Shown in pieces: positions 56,579-64,000 of a DNA stretch of 64,000 nucleotides. This DNA comes from Microvirga sp. 17 mud 1-3 (GTDB lineage Bacteria; Pseudomonadota; Alphaproteobacteria; Rhizobiales; Beijerinckiaceae). The stretch spans positions 4,279,001 through 4,343,000 of the forward strand of contig NZ_CP029481.1 of assembly GCF_003151255.1 (NCBI RefSeq). Reading direction: 5' to 3'. Within the stretch, counting starts at the first letter, position 1; every line of letters begins with the position of its first letter. The notes below the pieces were generated by a model that did no database searches, had not been told where the DNA came from, and saw only the letters and a list, made by a program, of their open reading frames with translations. A program made the translations under genes and the position numbers.

Positions 56579-59186
56579 TCACGATCCTCTGTGGGACGAC
56601 GATGATCTTGCGGGCGGACTTTCCTTCCATAGCCCGTTGCACCGCTTCGAGCGAGAGCACCGCAGCCTCGATGGCGGCCTGATCCGCATCGCGCGCCACC
56701 GTCACGTCGGCGCGCTTCTTGCCGTTGACCTGCACCGGCAGGGTGATCGAATCCTCGATCAGGAGCGACCGCTCGACCGTCGGCCAGGCGGCCTCGGCCA
56801 CGAGACCCGGCTCGCCCAGGACGGCCCAGCTCTCCTCGGCCAGATGCGGCATCATCGGCGCGAGCAGCTGCACGAAGATCCGCCCGGCCTCCCGGAAGGC
56901 ACCGGCAAGACCCGGCTCTTCGGCCGTCTTCGCCTGGACCAGCAGGTCCTGGAGGGAATTGGCGAATTCGTAGAGATGGGCGACGCAGCGGTTGAAGCGC
57001 AGGCGTTCCACGTCCTCTTCGGCCGCCGCCAGGGCCTTGTGGGCGGCCTTGCGCACCGCAAGGCCGATGGGCCCTTCCGCGGCCGCGCCATCGGGGCTGA
57101 CCGACCGGTCAGCCAGCTCGCCGACGAGGCGCCAGACACGCTGGACGAAGCGGGCCGCGCCCTGCACGCCCTCCTCGGTCCAGATCACGTCGCGCTCGGG
57201 CGGCGAGTCGGAGAGCATGAACCAGCGAGCCGTATCGGCCCCGTAGGACCCGATGATCTCGTCCGGGTCCACGGTGTTCTTCTTGGACTTCGACATCTTC
57301 TCGATGGAGCCGATCTCGATCGGCGCCCCGGTCTGCACGTCGAAGGCCTTGCGGACACCGCCCTCGCTCTCGATGCGCACGTCGCTCGGCAGCACCCAGG
57401 CGCCCTTCTGGTCCTTGTAGGTCTCGTGCACCACCATGCCCTGGGTGAACAGGCCCGCGAAGGGCTCGTCCAGGCCCGCATGGCCGGTCCGGGTCATGGC
57501 CCGGGTGAAGAAGCGCGAATAGAGCAGGTGCAGGATCGCGTGCTCGATGCCGCCGATATACTGGTCCACCGGCAGCCAATGGTCGACCACCGCCTTGTCG
57601 GTCGGCTCCTCGGTCAGGGTCGGGTCGGTGAAGCGCGCGAAATACCAGGACGAATCCACGAAGGTGTCCATGGTGTCGGTCTCGCGCCGGGCCTTGCCGC
57701 CGCATGTCGGGCAATCCACGTGCTTCCAGGTCGGATGCCGGTCGAGGGGGTTGCCCGGCACGTCGAAGGACACGTCCTCCGGCAGGGTCACGGGCAGCTG
57801 GTTCTTAGGCACCGGCACGGTGCCGCAGGCCTCGCAATGGATGATCGGGATCGGGCAGCCCCAGTAGCGCTGGCGCGAGATGCCCCAGTCGCGCAGGCGG
57901 AAATTCACCTTGCGCTCGGCCACCGGCTTGCCGTCACGCATCTGGCTTTCCAGGCGTCGGGCGACCTCCTCCTTGGCGTCCGGGATGGTCATGCCGTCCA
58001 GGAAGCGGGAATTGATCATGCGGCCTTCGCCGTCATAGGCCTCGTCCGTGATGACGAAGCTGGCCGGGTCCACGTCCGGCGGGCAGACCACCGGTGTGTT
58101 GCCGAGGCCGTACTTGTTGACGAAATCCAGGTCGCGCTGGTCGTGCGCCGGGCAGCCGAAGATCGCGCCCGTGCCGTATTCCATCAGGATGAAGTTGGCC
58201 ACATAGACCGGCAGGGTCCAGCTCGGGTCGAACGGGTGCTCGGCCCGGATGCCCGTGTCGAAGCCCAGTTTCTCGGCCTTCTCGATGGCCTCCTGGGCGG
58301 TGCCCAGATGCTTGCATTCCTCGATGAAGGCCGCGAGCTCCGGGTTCTTGGCCGCAGCCGCCTTCGCCAGCGGATGGTCGGGCGCTACCGCCATGAACTT
58401 GGCGCCGAACAGGGTGTCGGGCCGGGTGGTGTAGATCTTGAGCTCGGTCTCGCCGTTCGGCGCCGTCTCGGGCCGCAGGGCGAAGCGCACCAGCAGACCC
58501 TCCGAGCGGCCGATCCAGTTGCGCTGCATCAGCCGGACTTTTTCGGGCCAGCGGTCGAGGGTGTCGAGCCGGGCGTTCAGATCCTCGGCGTAATCCGTGA
58601 TCTTTAAAAACCACTGGGTCAGCTCGCGCTGCTCGACCAGGGCGCCGGAGCGCCAGCCGCGCCCGTCGATCACCTGCTCGTTGGCCAGAACCGTGTGGTC
58701 CACCGGGTCCCAGTTCACCTTGGCGGTCTTGCGGTCGACGAGCCCGGCCTCCAGGAAGTCCAGGAACATGCGCTGCTGGTGCTTGTAGTAGCTCGGATCG
58801 CAGGTCGCGATCTCGCGGCTCCAGTCGAGCGACAGGCCCATGGATTGCAGCTGGCCGCGCATGGTCGCGATATTGGCGTAGGTCCATTCCTTGGGATGGA
58901 CCTTGTTCTGCATCGCGGCGTTCTCGGCCGGCATGCCGAAGGCGTCCCAACCCATGGGATGAAGCACGTTGAAGCCCTTGGCGCGCTTGTAGCGGGCCAC
59001 CACGTCGCCCATGGTGTAGTTGCGGACATGGCCCATATGGATGCGCCCGGACGGGTAGGGGAACATCTCGAGCACGTAGTATTTCGGACGCGGGTCGTCG
59101 TTACGGGTCCTGAACAGGTCGCGGTCGTTCCAGACCTTCCGCCATTTCGGTTCGGCTTCCTTGGCGTTGTAGCGCTCGGGCCTCAT
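56565..59186 (-). CDS. leuS: Leucyl-tRNA synthetase
   Basis: LeuRS is a class I synthetase of 873 residues. Visible are the HIGH-type signature [15 protein letters not shown], the zinc-binding CEACG and CPTCGG cysteines, the CP1 editing domain, [18 protein letters not shown] (KMSKS) and the anticodon domain. ATG 59186 ([19 protein letters not shown]) is the usual start; in-frame ATG 59210 would add 8 residues. It leads the leuS-lptE-holA operon. Confidence 0.97.
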   Translation of the reverse strand: MRPERYNAKEAEPKWRKVWNDRDLFRTRNDDPRPKYYVLEMFPYPSGRIHMGHVRNYTMGDVVARYKRAKGFNVLHPMGWDAFGMPAENAAMQNKVHPKEWTYANIATMRGQLQSMGLSLDWSREIATCDPSYYKHQQRMFLDFLEAGLVDRKTAKVNWDPVDHTVLANEQVIDGRGWRSGALVEQRELTQWFLKITDYAEDLNARLDTLDRWPEKVRLMQRNWIGRSEGLLVRFALRPETAPNGETELKIYTTRPDTLFGAKFMAVAPDHPLAKAAAAKNPELAAFIEECKHLGTAQEAIEKAEKLGFDTGIRAEHPFDPSWTLPVYVANFILMEYGTGAIFGCPAHDQRDLDFVNKYGLGNTPVVCPPDVDPASFVITDEAYDGEGRMINSRFLDGMTIPDAKEEVARRLESQMRDGKPVAERKVNFRLRDWGISRQRYWGCPIPIIHCEACGTVPVPKNQLPVTLPEDVSFDVPGNPLDRHPTWKHVDCPTCGGKARRETDTMDTFVDSSWYFARFTDPTLTEEPTDKAVVDHWLPVDQYIGGIEHAILHLLYSRFFTRAMTRTGHAGLDEPFAGLFTQGMVVHETYKDQKGAWVLPSDVRIESEGGVRKAFDVQTGAPIEIGSIEKMSKSKKNTVDPDEIIGSYGADTARWFMLSDSPPERDVIWTEEGVQGAARFVQRVWRLVGELADRSVSPDGAAAEGPIGLAVRKAAHKALAAAEEDVERLRFNRCVAHLYEFANSLQDLLVQAKTAEEPGLAGAFREAGRIFVQLLAPMMPHLAEESWAVLGEPGLVAEAAWPTVERSLLIEDSITLPVQVNGKKRADVTVARDADQAAIEAAVLSLEAVQRAMEGKSARKIIVVPQRIVNVVA

Positions 59187-59310
59187 TTTTCTCGTCACAC
59201 CGTCATTCATGAAAGACGCGGCTTGCGCCGCAGGGTTGGCGCGGACTAGGACACAGCTCACCCGCGCGGTCAACGGCTTCGCGCGCGGGAAAGCCGTGCG
59301 GAGGACTCAT

Positions 59311-60009
59311 ATGAGCGACACCACCCCCGTCGAGCGCCTGCAGGAGGTCCGGGCCGGCATCGCCCGGGCAGCTTCCGATTACGGGCGCGACCCCGCCTCC
59401 GTCACGCTCGTGGCCGTGTCCAAGACCTTTCCGGCCGAAGACGTGGAGCCGGTCCTGGCGGCTGGCCAGAGGATCTTCGGCGAGAACTACGTCCAGGAGG
59501 CCAAGGCCAAGTGGCCTTCCCTGCGGGAGCGCTATCCGGACGTGGAGCTCCACCTGATCGGCCCGCTCCAGTCCAACAAGGCGAAGGAAGCCGTCCAGCT
59601 CTTCGACGCGATCCACACCCTCGACCGCCCGTCCCTCGCCGAGGCGCTCGCCAAGGAAATTGCCCGGCAGGGCCGCGCCCCGCGCCTGCTAGTCCAGGTG
59701 AATACCGGCGAGGAGCCGCAGAAGGGCGGCGTCATGCCCGGGGAGGTCGACGGCTTTCTCGAAGCCTGTCGCACCCGCTGGGGCCTGACCGTCGAGGGGC
59801 TGATGTGCATCCCGCCCGCCGAGGACCCGCCCTCGCCGCATTTCGCCCTCCTGCACAAGATGGCCGCGCAGCACGGCCTGAAGACCCTCTCCATGGGTAT
59901 GAGCGCCGATTACGACGCCGCCATCCAGATGGGCGCCACCCATGTGCGGGTCGGCAGCGCGATCTTCGGATCGCGGCCAAGGGCCCAGAAATCGGACAGC
60001 GGGGCCTGA
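59311..60009 (+). CDS. YggS-family PLP-binding protein
   Basis: A 232-residue PLP-binding protein that maintains pyridoxal-phosphate homeostasis; it is not itself a known enzyme. The PLP lysine is in TLVAVSKTFP; GENYVQEAKAKW, HLIGPLQSNKAKEAV and SMGMSADYDAAIQMGATHVRVGSAIFG are family signatures. ATG 59311 has GGAGGA at 59300-59305. It is divergent from leuS. Confidence 0.95.
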   Translation: MSDTTPVERLQEVRAGIARAASDYGRDPASVTLVAVSKTFPAEDVEPVLAAGQRIFGENYVQEAKAKWPSLRERYPDVELHLIGPLQSNKAKEAVQLFDAIHTLDRPSLAEALAKEIARQGRAPRLLVQVNTGEEPQKGGVMPGEVDGFLEACRTRWGLTVEGLMCIPPAEDPPSPHFALLHKMAAQHGLKTLSMGMSADYDAAIQMGATHVRVGSAIFGSRPRAQKSDSGA

Positions 60010-60037
60010 AGCACCGGACCCGGAAAGGGCCGCACGG

Positions 60038-60598
60038 CTAGTTCACCAGGACGACGCTCTCGAAGGCCTTCTTCTTGCGATCCCAGTAATAAAGCTGGGT
60101 CAGCCCGTTTTCGATATAGAGAATTCCCGGGAGTTTCAGCGTCACGGAGGCCGGATAGCGCTCGGATTCGCACAGGCCGCCCTGGAGCTTCCGGAGGGCC
60201 TTGCCGCAGATCGTGTCCCACCGGCGGGGTTTGGCGAGGCCGAGCCCCGCTTCGGGATCGACGCTCATGCCGCGCTCTTCCGAGCGGATGAGCACGTGGA
60301 CGCTGCGCCCGAGATCGACGATCAGGTCGCGTGTCCCATCCGCCTTGCGGACGGCGATCAGGGCCGTGTCAGTCCGGCTGTCCCCGTCGAAATCGGCCTC
60401 GATCGTCGACGGATCGATGGATTCCGCCGCCGTATCGCCGATGCGGGCCTTGTCCTCCTCTTCGGTCAGGGCGCGCCATTCGCCGTAATCCTGTGCCAGG
60501 GCGGGTGAACCCGTGGCGATGAGGATCGTGCAAGCAAGGTTGCGCAGAGTGGCCGGTCGAAAGGGGATCGACGTGCCTGCCTTCATGAAACGAAACAT
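60038..60598 (-). CDS. Exported protein of unknown function
   Basis: A 186-residue protein with a likely signal peptide (FRPATLRNLACTILIATGSPALAQ) and no named family known to me. It contains IEADFDGDSRTDTALIAVRKADG, which resembles an FG-GAP/VCBS or EF-hand-like DxDxDxxTD calcium loop, and TICGKALRKLQGGLC with two cysteines that may form a disulfide. ATG 60598 is one of several possible starts (60586 is another); ribosome sites are weak. Confidence 0.7.
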   Translation of the reverse strand: MFRFMKAGTSIPFRPATLRNLACTILIATGSPALAQDYGEWRALTEEEDKARIGDTAAESIDPSTIEADFDGDSRTDTALIAVRKADGTRDLIVDLGRSVHVLIRSEERGMSVDPEAGLGLAKPRRWDTICGKALRKLQGGLCESERYPASVTLKLPGILYIENGLTQLYYWDRKKKAFESVVLVN

Positions 60599-61045
60599 TG
60601 TATCTGAACTGCCTCGGCCATCATGCAAGGAAACAATTCTCTTGGCCATCTTCCCGGTCCCGGATCCCGCCCGGCCGCAAGCCCCATTTTCCCTCCGACA
60701 GGCCGTTGCGTCGCACCCTGCATGAAGCTAGTCTTTAGGAAGATCCACACTAACCGAGGAGGGCTGCATGTGTGAAGCGATGCATCTACGCATGTTCGGC
60801 CCCTGGCAGGCCCTGCAGCAATTGCATGTTGCAGGGCGGACCCCGACACGGATCTGACGCCGGCCTTCCGTCACCCCTGCATCTTCCAAAGCTGAAGATG
60901 CACCGCGCGTCCTCCTCTCATCCCGGTCTGCTCTGAACGGCTTTTTCGCGTCCGAGGCTCGTCGCCCGAGCCCGGTGCGTCCCACGCCACGTTCACGACT
61001 TTCGCGCCGCGCCTTGCCGCCGCGCCGACCGATTTGAGACAGACC
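60599..61045 (+). other. Leader region upstream of the ABC-F gene
   Basis: This 447-base stretch lies between the exported-protein gene and the ABC-F gene. It holds a short ORF with a strong ribosome site (60768-60857, listed separately), a stem of TGCATCTTC/GAAGATGCA at 60878-60902, and another stem inside the ORF at 60810-60837. A promoter is probably in 60715-60755, but I could not place it. No RNA gene was recognised. Confidence 0.5.
60768..60857 (+). CDS. Short upstream ORF (leader peptide candidate)
   Basis: A 29-residue ORF (MCEAMHLRMFGPW then QALQQLHVAGRTPTRI) begins 5 bases after GAGGAGGG (60756-60763), the best Shine-Dalgarno in this area. It ends 188 bases before the ABC-F gene. 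Stems within and just after it can pair differently: TGCATCT at 60781-60787 can also pair with AGATGCA at 60896-60902. ABC-F ribosome-protection genes are often controlled by leader-peptide attenuation, so this is a candidate. It could also be chance. Confidence 0.4.
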   Translation: MCEAMHLRMFGPWQALQQLHVAGRTPTRI

Positions 61046-62563
61046 ATGGGCTCCATCAGCCTCCGCAATCTTTCCGTCCTCACTCCCGCGCCCCTGTTCC
61101 GCGACCTGACTCTCACCCTCACGGGGCGCGACCGCCTCGGCATCGTGGCCGGCAACGGCACGGGCAAGACCACGCTCCTTCGCTGCATGGCGGGCCTCGC
61201 CGAGCCGACCGAGGGCGATATCGTCCGCTCCCGCGGCCTGCGGGTCGGCATCGTCATGCAGGAGGCCCCCGAAGACCTGCTGGACCTGTCCCTCCGGGAG
61301 GCGGTCCTCAACGGCCTGGCGCCGGACGAGCGCGAGGGCAACGAATGGCGCGCCGACATGGCGCTGGACGGCTTCGAGACCCCGGAACCCATGCGCGGCC
61401 AGATCCTGCGCGCCTTGAGCGGCGGCTGGCAGCGGCTGGCGCTGATCGCCCGCGCCTGGATCGCCGAGCCGGACCTCCTGCTCCTCGACGAGCCCACCAA
61501 TCACCTGGACCTGGAAAAGCTCTTTCGACTGGAGCGCTGGATCCGGGAGGATGCCGGGCCTGTGCCGATGGCGATCGTCAGCCACGACCGGGATTTCCTC
61601 GATGCCTGCACCACCAGGACCCTGTTCCTGAGGCCCGAGACATCGGTCGTGTTCGCGCATCCGTTCACCCGCGCCCGGGCGCTGCTCGCCGAGCAGGATT
61701 CCGCCCTGGCCGACCGCAACGAGAAGGATTGGAAGGAGATCAGGCGGTTGCGTCAGAATGCCGGCGAGTTACGCAATGTGGGCATCAACAGCGGCAGCGA
61801 TCTTCTGCTCACCAAGGCGAAGCAGCTGAAGAAACGTGCCGCCGACCTTGAGGAGGGCTTGCAGGCGCTCCATCGGGACCGGCCCGGCGAAGTGCGGCTG
61901 GCGAGCCGCTCCACCCATGCGCGGATCCTTCTCGCGGCCGAGAACCTCACGGTGCGCCCGCCGGACGGCGGGATCCTGTTCACGATCCCGAAGCTCGAGG
62001 TGGAGCAGGGGGATCGCATCGTGGTGCTCGGCCGCAACGGGGTCGGCAAGTCGCAGCTCGTGCGTCTGCTGAACCGGGCCGTGCGCGATCCCGACGCGCA
62101 TCCGGGCATCCGCATCAGCCCGAGCGCGATCCTCGGATACACGGACCAGGACCTGTCGCAGATCCCGCCGCAGGAAACGCCGCTCGGCTTCATCCTGTCG
62201 GCCTTCCGCCTGGGCGATCAGCGCAGCAAGGCGCTTCTTGCCGGCGCGGGCTTTCCCATCGAGCAGCAGAAGCGGCCGGTCGCGCGGCTCTCGCCCGGTG
62301 AGAGGGCCCGGCTCGGCCTCCTGGCCTTACGCCTGACGGAACCGAACCTCTATCTTCTGGACGAGCCCACGAATCACGTGGACGTTCCCGGCCGGGAGGC
62401 CCTGGAATCCGAGATCCTCGCGGCCGATGCTACCGGCATCCTGGTCTCGCACGATCGCCGCTTCATCGAGACGGTCGGCACGCGCTTTTTGGTCGTGGAA
62501 GGCCGAAAGGCGAGGGAGGTCGCTTCGCCGGATGCGTTCTACGCCGGGCTCTCGGACGAATAG
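61046..62563 (+). CDS. ABC-F family ATPase
   Basis: A 505-residue soluble protein with two ABC ATPase domains and no membrane helices. First: Walker A GNGTGKTT, signature LSGGWQRLALIAR, Walker B LLLLDEPTNHLDL. Second: GRNGVGKSQL, LSPGERARLGLLAL, LYLLDEPTNHVDV. The linker (DWKEIRRLRQNAGELRNVGINSGSDLLLTKAKQLKKRAADLEEGL) is charged and helical. ABC-F proteins act on ribosomes, for translation control or antibiotic protection; which applies is not known. ATG 61046 is chosen over TTG 61034. Confidence 0.92.
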   Translation: MGSISLRNLSVLTPAPLFRDLTLTLTGRDRLGIVAGNGTGKTTLLRCMAGLAEPTEGDIVRSRGLRVGIVMQEAPEDLLDLSLREAVLNGLAPDEREGNEWRADMALDGFETPEPMRGQILRALSGGWQRLALIARAWIAEPDLLLLDEPTNHLDLEKLFRLERWIREDAGPVPMAIVSHDRDFLDACTTRTLFLRPETSVVFAHPFTRARALLAEQDSALADRNEKDWKEIRRLRQNAGELRNVGINSGSDLLLTKAKQLKKRAADLEEGLQALHRDRPGEVRLASRSTHARILLAAENLTVRPPDGGILFTIPKLEVEQGDRIVVLGRNGVGKSQLVRLLNRAVRDPDAHPGIRISPSAILGYTDQDLSQIPPQETPLGFILSAFRLGDQRSKALLAGAGFPIEQQKRPVARLSPGERARLGLLALRLTEPNLYLLDEPTNHVDVPGREALESEILAADATGILVSHDRRFIETVGTRFLVVEGRKAREVASPDAFYAGLSDE

Positions 62564-62583
62564 GAGGCGGAACCTGTGGGCCG

Positions 62584-63033
62584 CTATGGCTCGGCCCGCA
62601 GGTGCTTTTCGATGTCGTGCACGGGGTGACGGGTGAGATCCTTGTCCACCTCGGCCACGATGCGGGCCTTGAAAGGCGGCGAGAACTGCCGGCGCAGTTC
62701 CGCGAGGGTGCGGGGCGGCGCCACGACGATCACGGCCTTGGCCTGGGCCGCCGCCTGCTCGAACGCCTTCGCCACGTCGCCGGCGAAACTCGCCTCGGCG
62801 AGGTCGTGCCAATCGGTCTGGCCCACGGCGCTGCGCGCCCCGTCGGACGCGAAGGCGCGGCCGGGCTTGTCCGTGCCCTGTTCGGCGGTCGGCGGGTTGT
62901 CCGGCACCTCCAGGACCTTGTCCACCGTCAGGTTCCAGTCGATCTCGTTGCCGGCATTCCTCAGCAGCAGGGCCTTCCGCCCGTCGCTGACGAGCACCAT
63001 TCCCTCGTGGGGCAGCTTGGGACGCTCGGTCAT
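62584..63033 (-). CDS. Host-attachment family protein
   Basis: A 149-residue protein of the host-attachment family (PF10116 type, first tied to plant attachment in Agrobacterium). Typical parts are GMVLVSDGRKALLLRNAG, GRAFASDGARSAVGQTDWHDLAEASFAGDVAKAFEQAAAQAK and KAVIVVAPPRTLAELRRQFSPPFKARIVAEVDKDLTRHPVHDIEKHL. It is predicted to be cytoplasmic; the molecular role is unknown. It is convergent with the ABC-F gene, 20 bases apart. Confidence 0.88.
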   Translation of the reverse strand: MTERPKLPHEGMVLVSDGRKALLLRNAGNEIDWNLTVDKVLEVPDNPPTAEQGTDKPGRAFASDGARSAVGQTDWHDLAEASFAGDVAKAFEQAAAQAKAVIVVAPPRTLAELRRQFSPPFKARIVAEVDKDLTRHPVHDIEKHLRAEP

Positions 63034-63138
63034 GGATCAATGCGCTCCGTTCCGGAACAGAGCATCAGCCTATCATGGATCGGCCGCGAAAGGCCGAAAA
63101 GGTGATGCGTGCGCCGGTCGCACCCGGATTACTCCGGG

Positions 63139-63336
63139 TCAGCGCCCGTTCTGGCGCAGAGCGGCGGCGATCTTCTTGTCCGTGTTGAACTGACTCAAGG
63201 CGTAGACCGCCCAGAACGCCGCCGGGAGCCAGCCGATGAGCGTGACCTGCAGGATCAGACAGATCAGTCCCGCGAAGGGCCGGCCGATGGTGAAGAAGGT
63301 CAGCCAGGGGAGGAGCAGGGCGATCAGGAGACGCAT
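63139..63336 (-). CDS. Pmp3/YqaE-family membrane protein
   Basis: A 65-residue membrane protein with two helices: LLIALLLPWLTFFTIGRPFAGLICLILQVTLIGWLPAAFWAVYAL. It has the length and hydrophobic pattern of Pmp3/YqaE proteins, which are linked to salt and membrane stress, though the classical PP-G motif is relaxed. Start 63336 is preferred over the longer in-frame start because the first 20 residues there are unconserved. Confidence 0.8.
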   Translation of the reverse strand: MRLLIALLLPWLTFFTIGRPFAGLICLILQVTLIGWLPAAFWAVYALSQFNTDKKIAAALRQNGR

Positions 63337-63411
63337 GGACGGACGGCCTTTCGTTGGAGCATGGCCTGGAGATGGGGATGCGGCGTCTGATTGCAAAGCT
63401 TGGGGAAGCCA

Positions 63412-63945
63412 TCAGCCGACGATGGCGATCCGCGTGTCCGGCCCGATCCGCTCCAGGAGACGGCGGATCGCCTGCCGGGGGATCGCGACGCAGCCCTCGG
63501 TTGGCGAAAAACCCGGACGGGCGAGATGGAGGAAGATGGCGCTGCCCCGGCCGCGGCGGATGGGCCCGCGGTTCCAGTCGATGTCGAGGACCACGTCGTA
63601 GAGATGGTCCTCCCGCCACATTTTCTCATGACTCGTCGGGCAGGGCAGGGGGACCGGCCGGTTGTAGCGCCGGTCTTTCGGGTCGTCCGACCAGCCGTCC
63701 TGCGGCCGGATGGGGCGCAGTTTCAGGCCCGTGCGGGGCCGGGGCTGACGGTCGGCCCGGTAGAAACCCTGCAAAAGGGCGAAGCGTCCGACCGGGGAGG
63801 CGCCGTCGCCCTCGCGCTTGTCGCGCCGGGTTCCGGAGCGGCCGAGCGCGCAGGGCAGGACGAGCGTTCCCGCTTCGAGACGCCCGCGGCGGGGGTCGAG
63901 GGGAGAGCGGCGGACGACGATGAGGTTGACGCGCGTGCGCTTCAT
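63412..63945 (-). CDS. L,D-transpeptidase-like (YkuD) protein
   Basis: A 177-residue protein with the YkuD-type active-site region IFLHLARPGFSPTEGCVAIPR; the Cys of EGC is the expected nucleophile and the His of FLHL the partner. The classic pattern is SHGC; here TEGC replaces it, so it belongs to a divergent subgroup of peptidoglycan L,D-transpeptidases. No clear signal peptide is seen, so export and start (ATG 63945) are uncertain. Confidence 0.78.
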   Translation of the reverse strand: MKRTRVNLIVVRRSPLDPRRGRLEAGTLVLPCALGRSGTRRDKREGDGASPVGRFALLQGFYRADRQPRPRTGLKLRPIRPQDGWSDDPKDRRYNRPVPLPCPTSHEKMWREDHLYDVVLDIDWNRGPIRRGRGSAIFLHLARPGFSPTEGCVAIPRQAIRRLLERIGPDTRIAIVG

Positions 63946-64000
63946 GGACAGTGGACGGGGCAGGGGCGGCCCTTGTTGTCAAGTTGGGAATGACTAGTCT

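Overview
The window is 64 kb of high-GC chromosome from an alphaproteobacterium of the order Hyphomicrobiales (Rhizobiales). Methylobacteriaceae, perhaps Microvirga, is my best guess. The evidence is the conserved phoH-ybeY-corC-lnt-xre-metK-trmB-rimP-nusA-ylxR-infB-rbfA-truB-rpsO-pnp order, an Irr-type Fur protein divergent from fabA-fabB-fabI, a BA14K protein, and an RTX protein whose C-terminus (FYDPDGTG ... FFVI) is typical of Microvirga-like genomes. The genus is inference; no rRNA, tRNA, phage, IS element or CRISPR array was seen. Most of the window is core chromosome.

Region 1 (1-17.7 kb) is an information-processing block on the + strand. It holds a PhoH ATPase (5' end outside the window), the YbeY endoribonuclease, a CorC-like CBS protein, Lnt, an XRE regulator, MetK, TrmB, then the RimP-NusA-YlxR-IF2-RbfA-TruB operon and rpsO-pnp. 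A strong intrinsic terminator lies in the rimP leader, so the operon is probably attenuated. rpsO carries a one-base deletion that is more likely a sequence error than biology.

Region 2 (17.7-32.9 kb) is mixed metabolism and membrane genes: a decayed DUF3303 remnant, an FMN-binding protein, RidA, BA14K, PAP2 phosphatase, RecX, DUF1345, OsmC, a D-2-hydroxyacid dehydrogenase, an SH3 protein, a 49-residue DUF3096 protein, a winged-helix regulator, a Tat-exported beta-carbonic anhydrase, an EamA exporter, Irr, and fabA-fabB-methyltransferase-fabI for unsaturated and saturated fatty acid synthesis. A small 4-TM protein and a periplasmic DsbA-like protein follow.

Region 3 (32.9-45.6 kb) is more accessory: a large RTX/cadherin protein, a UbiH-type monooxygenase, TesB, an aldo/keto reductase-MFS pair divergent from a frameshifted LysR gene, a SsuABC-type ABC importer, a transglutaminase-like cysteine peptidase and a glycine-rich secreted protein with tandem repeats.

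Region 4 (45.6-64 kb) holds glnK-amtB behind a good sigma-54 promoter, a copper-handling cluster (SCO, PCuAC, DUF2946-like), ftsK behind a full CtrA box, a LolA-like protein, a methyltransferase, exonuclease III, the leuS-lptE-holA operon, a YggS protein, an ABC-F ATPase with an upstream short ORF, a host-attachment family protein, a Pmp3-type protein and an L,D-transpeptidase-like protein.

Three copies of a roughly 150-bp palindromic element (near 6.3, 14.0 and 42.6 kb) and one of a shorter palindrome (54.9 kb) are the main repeats. I found no convincing large novel system. The best leads are the dispersed palindromic element, the upstream ORF before the ABC-F gene, the rimP and rpsO leaders, and the methyltransferase embedded in the fab cluster.
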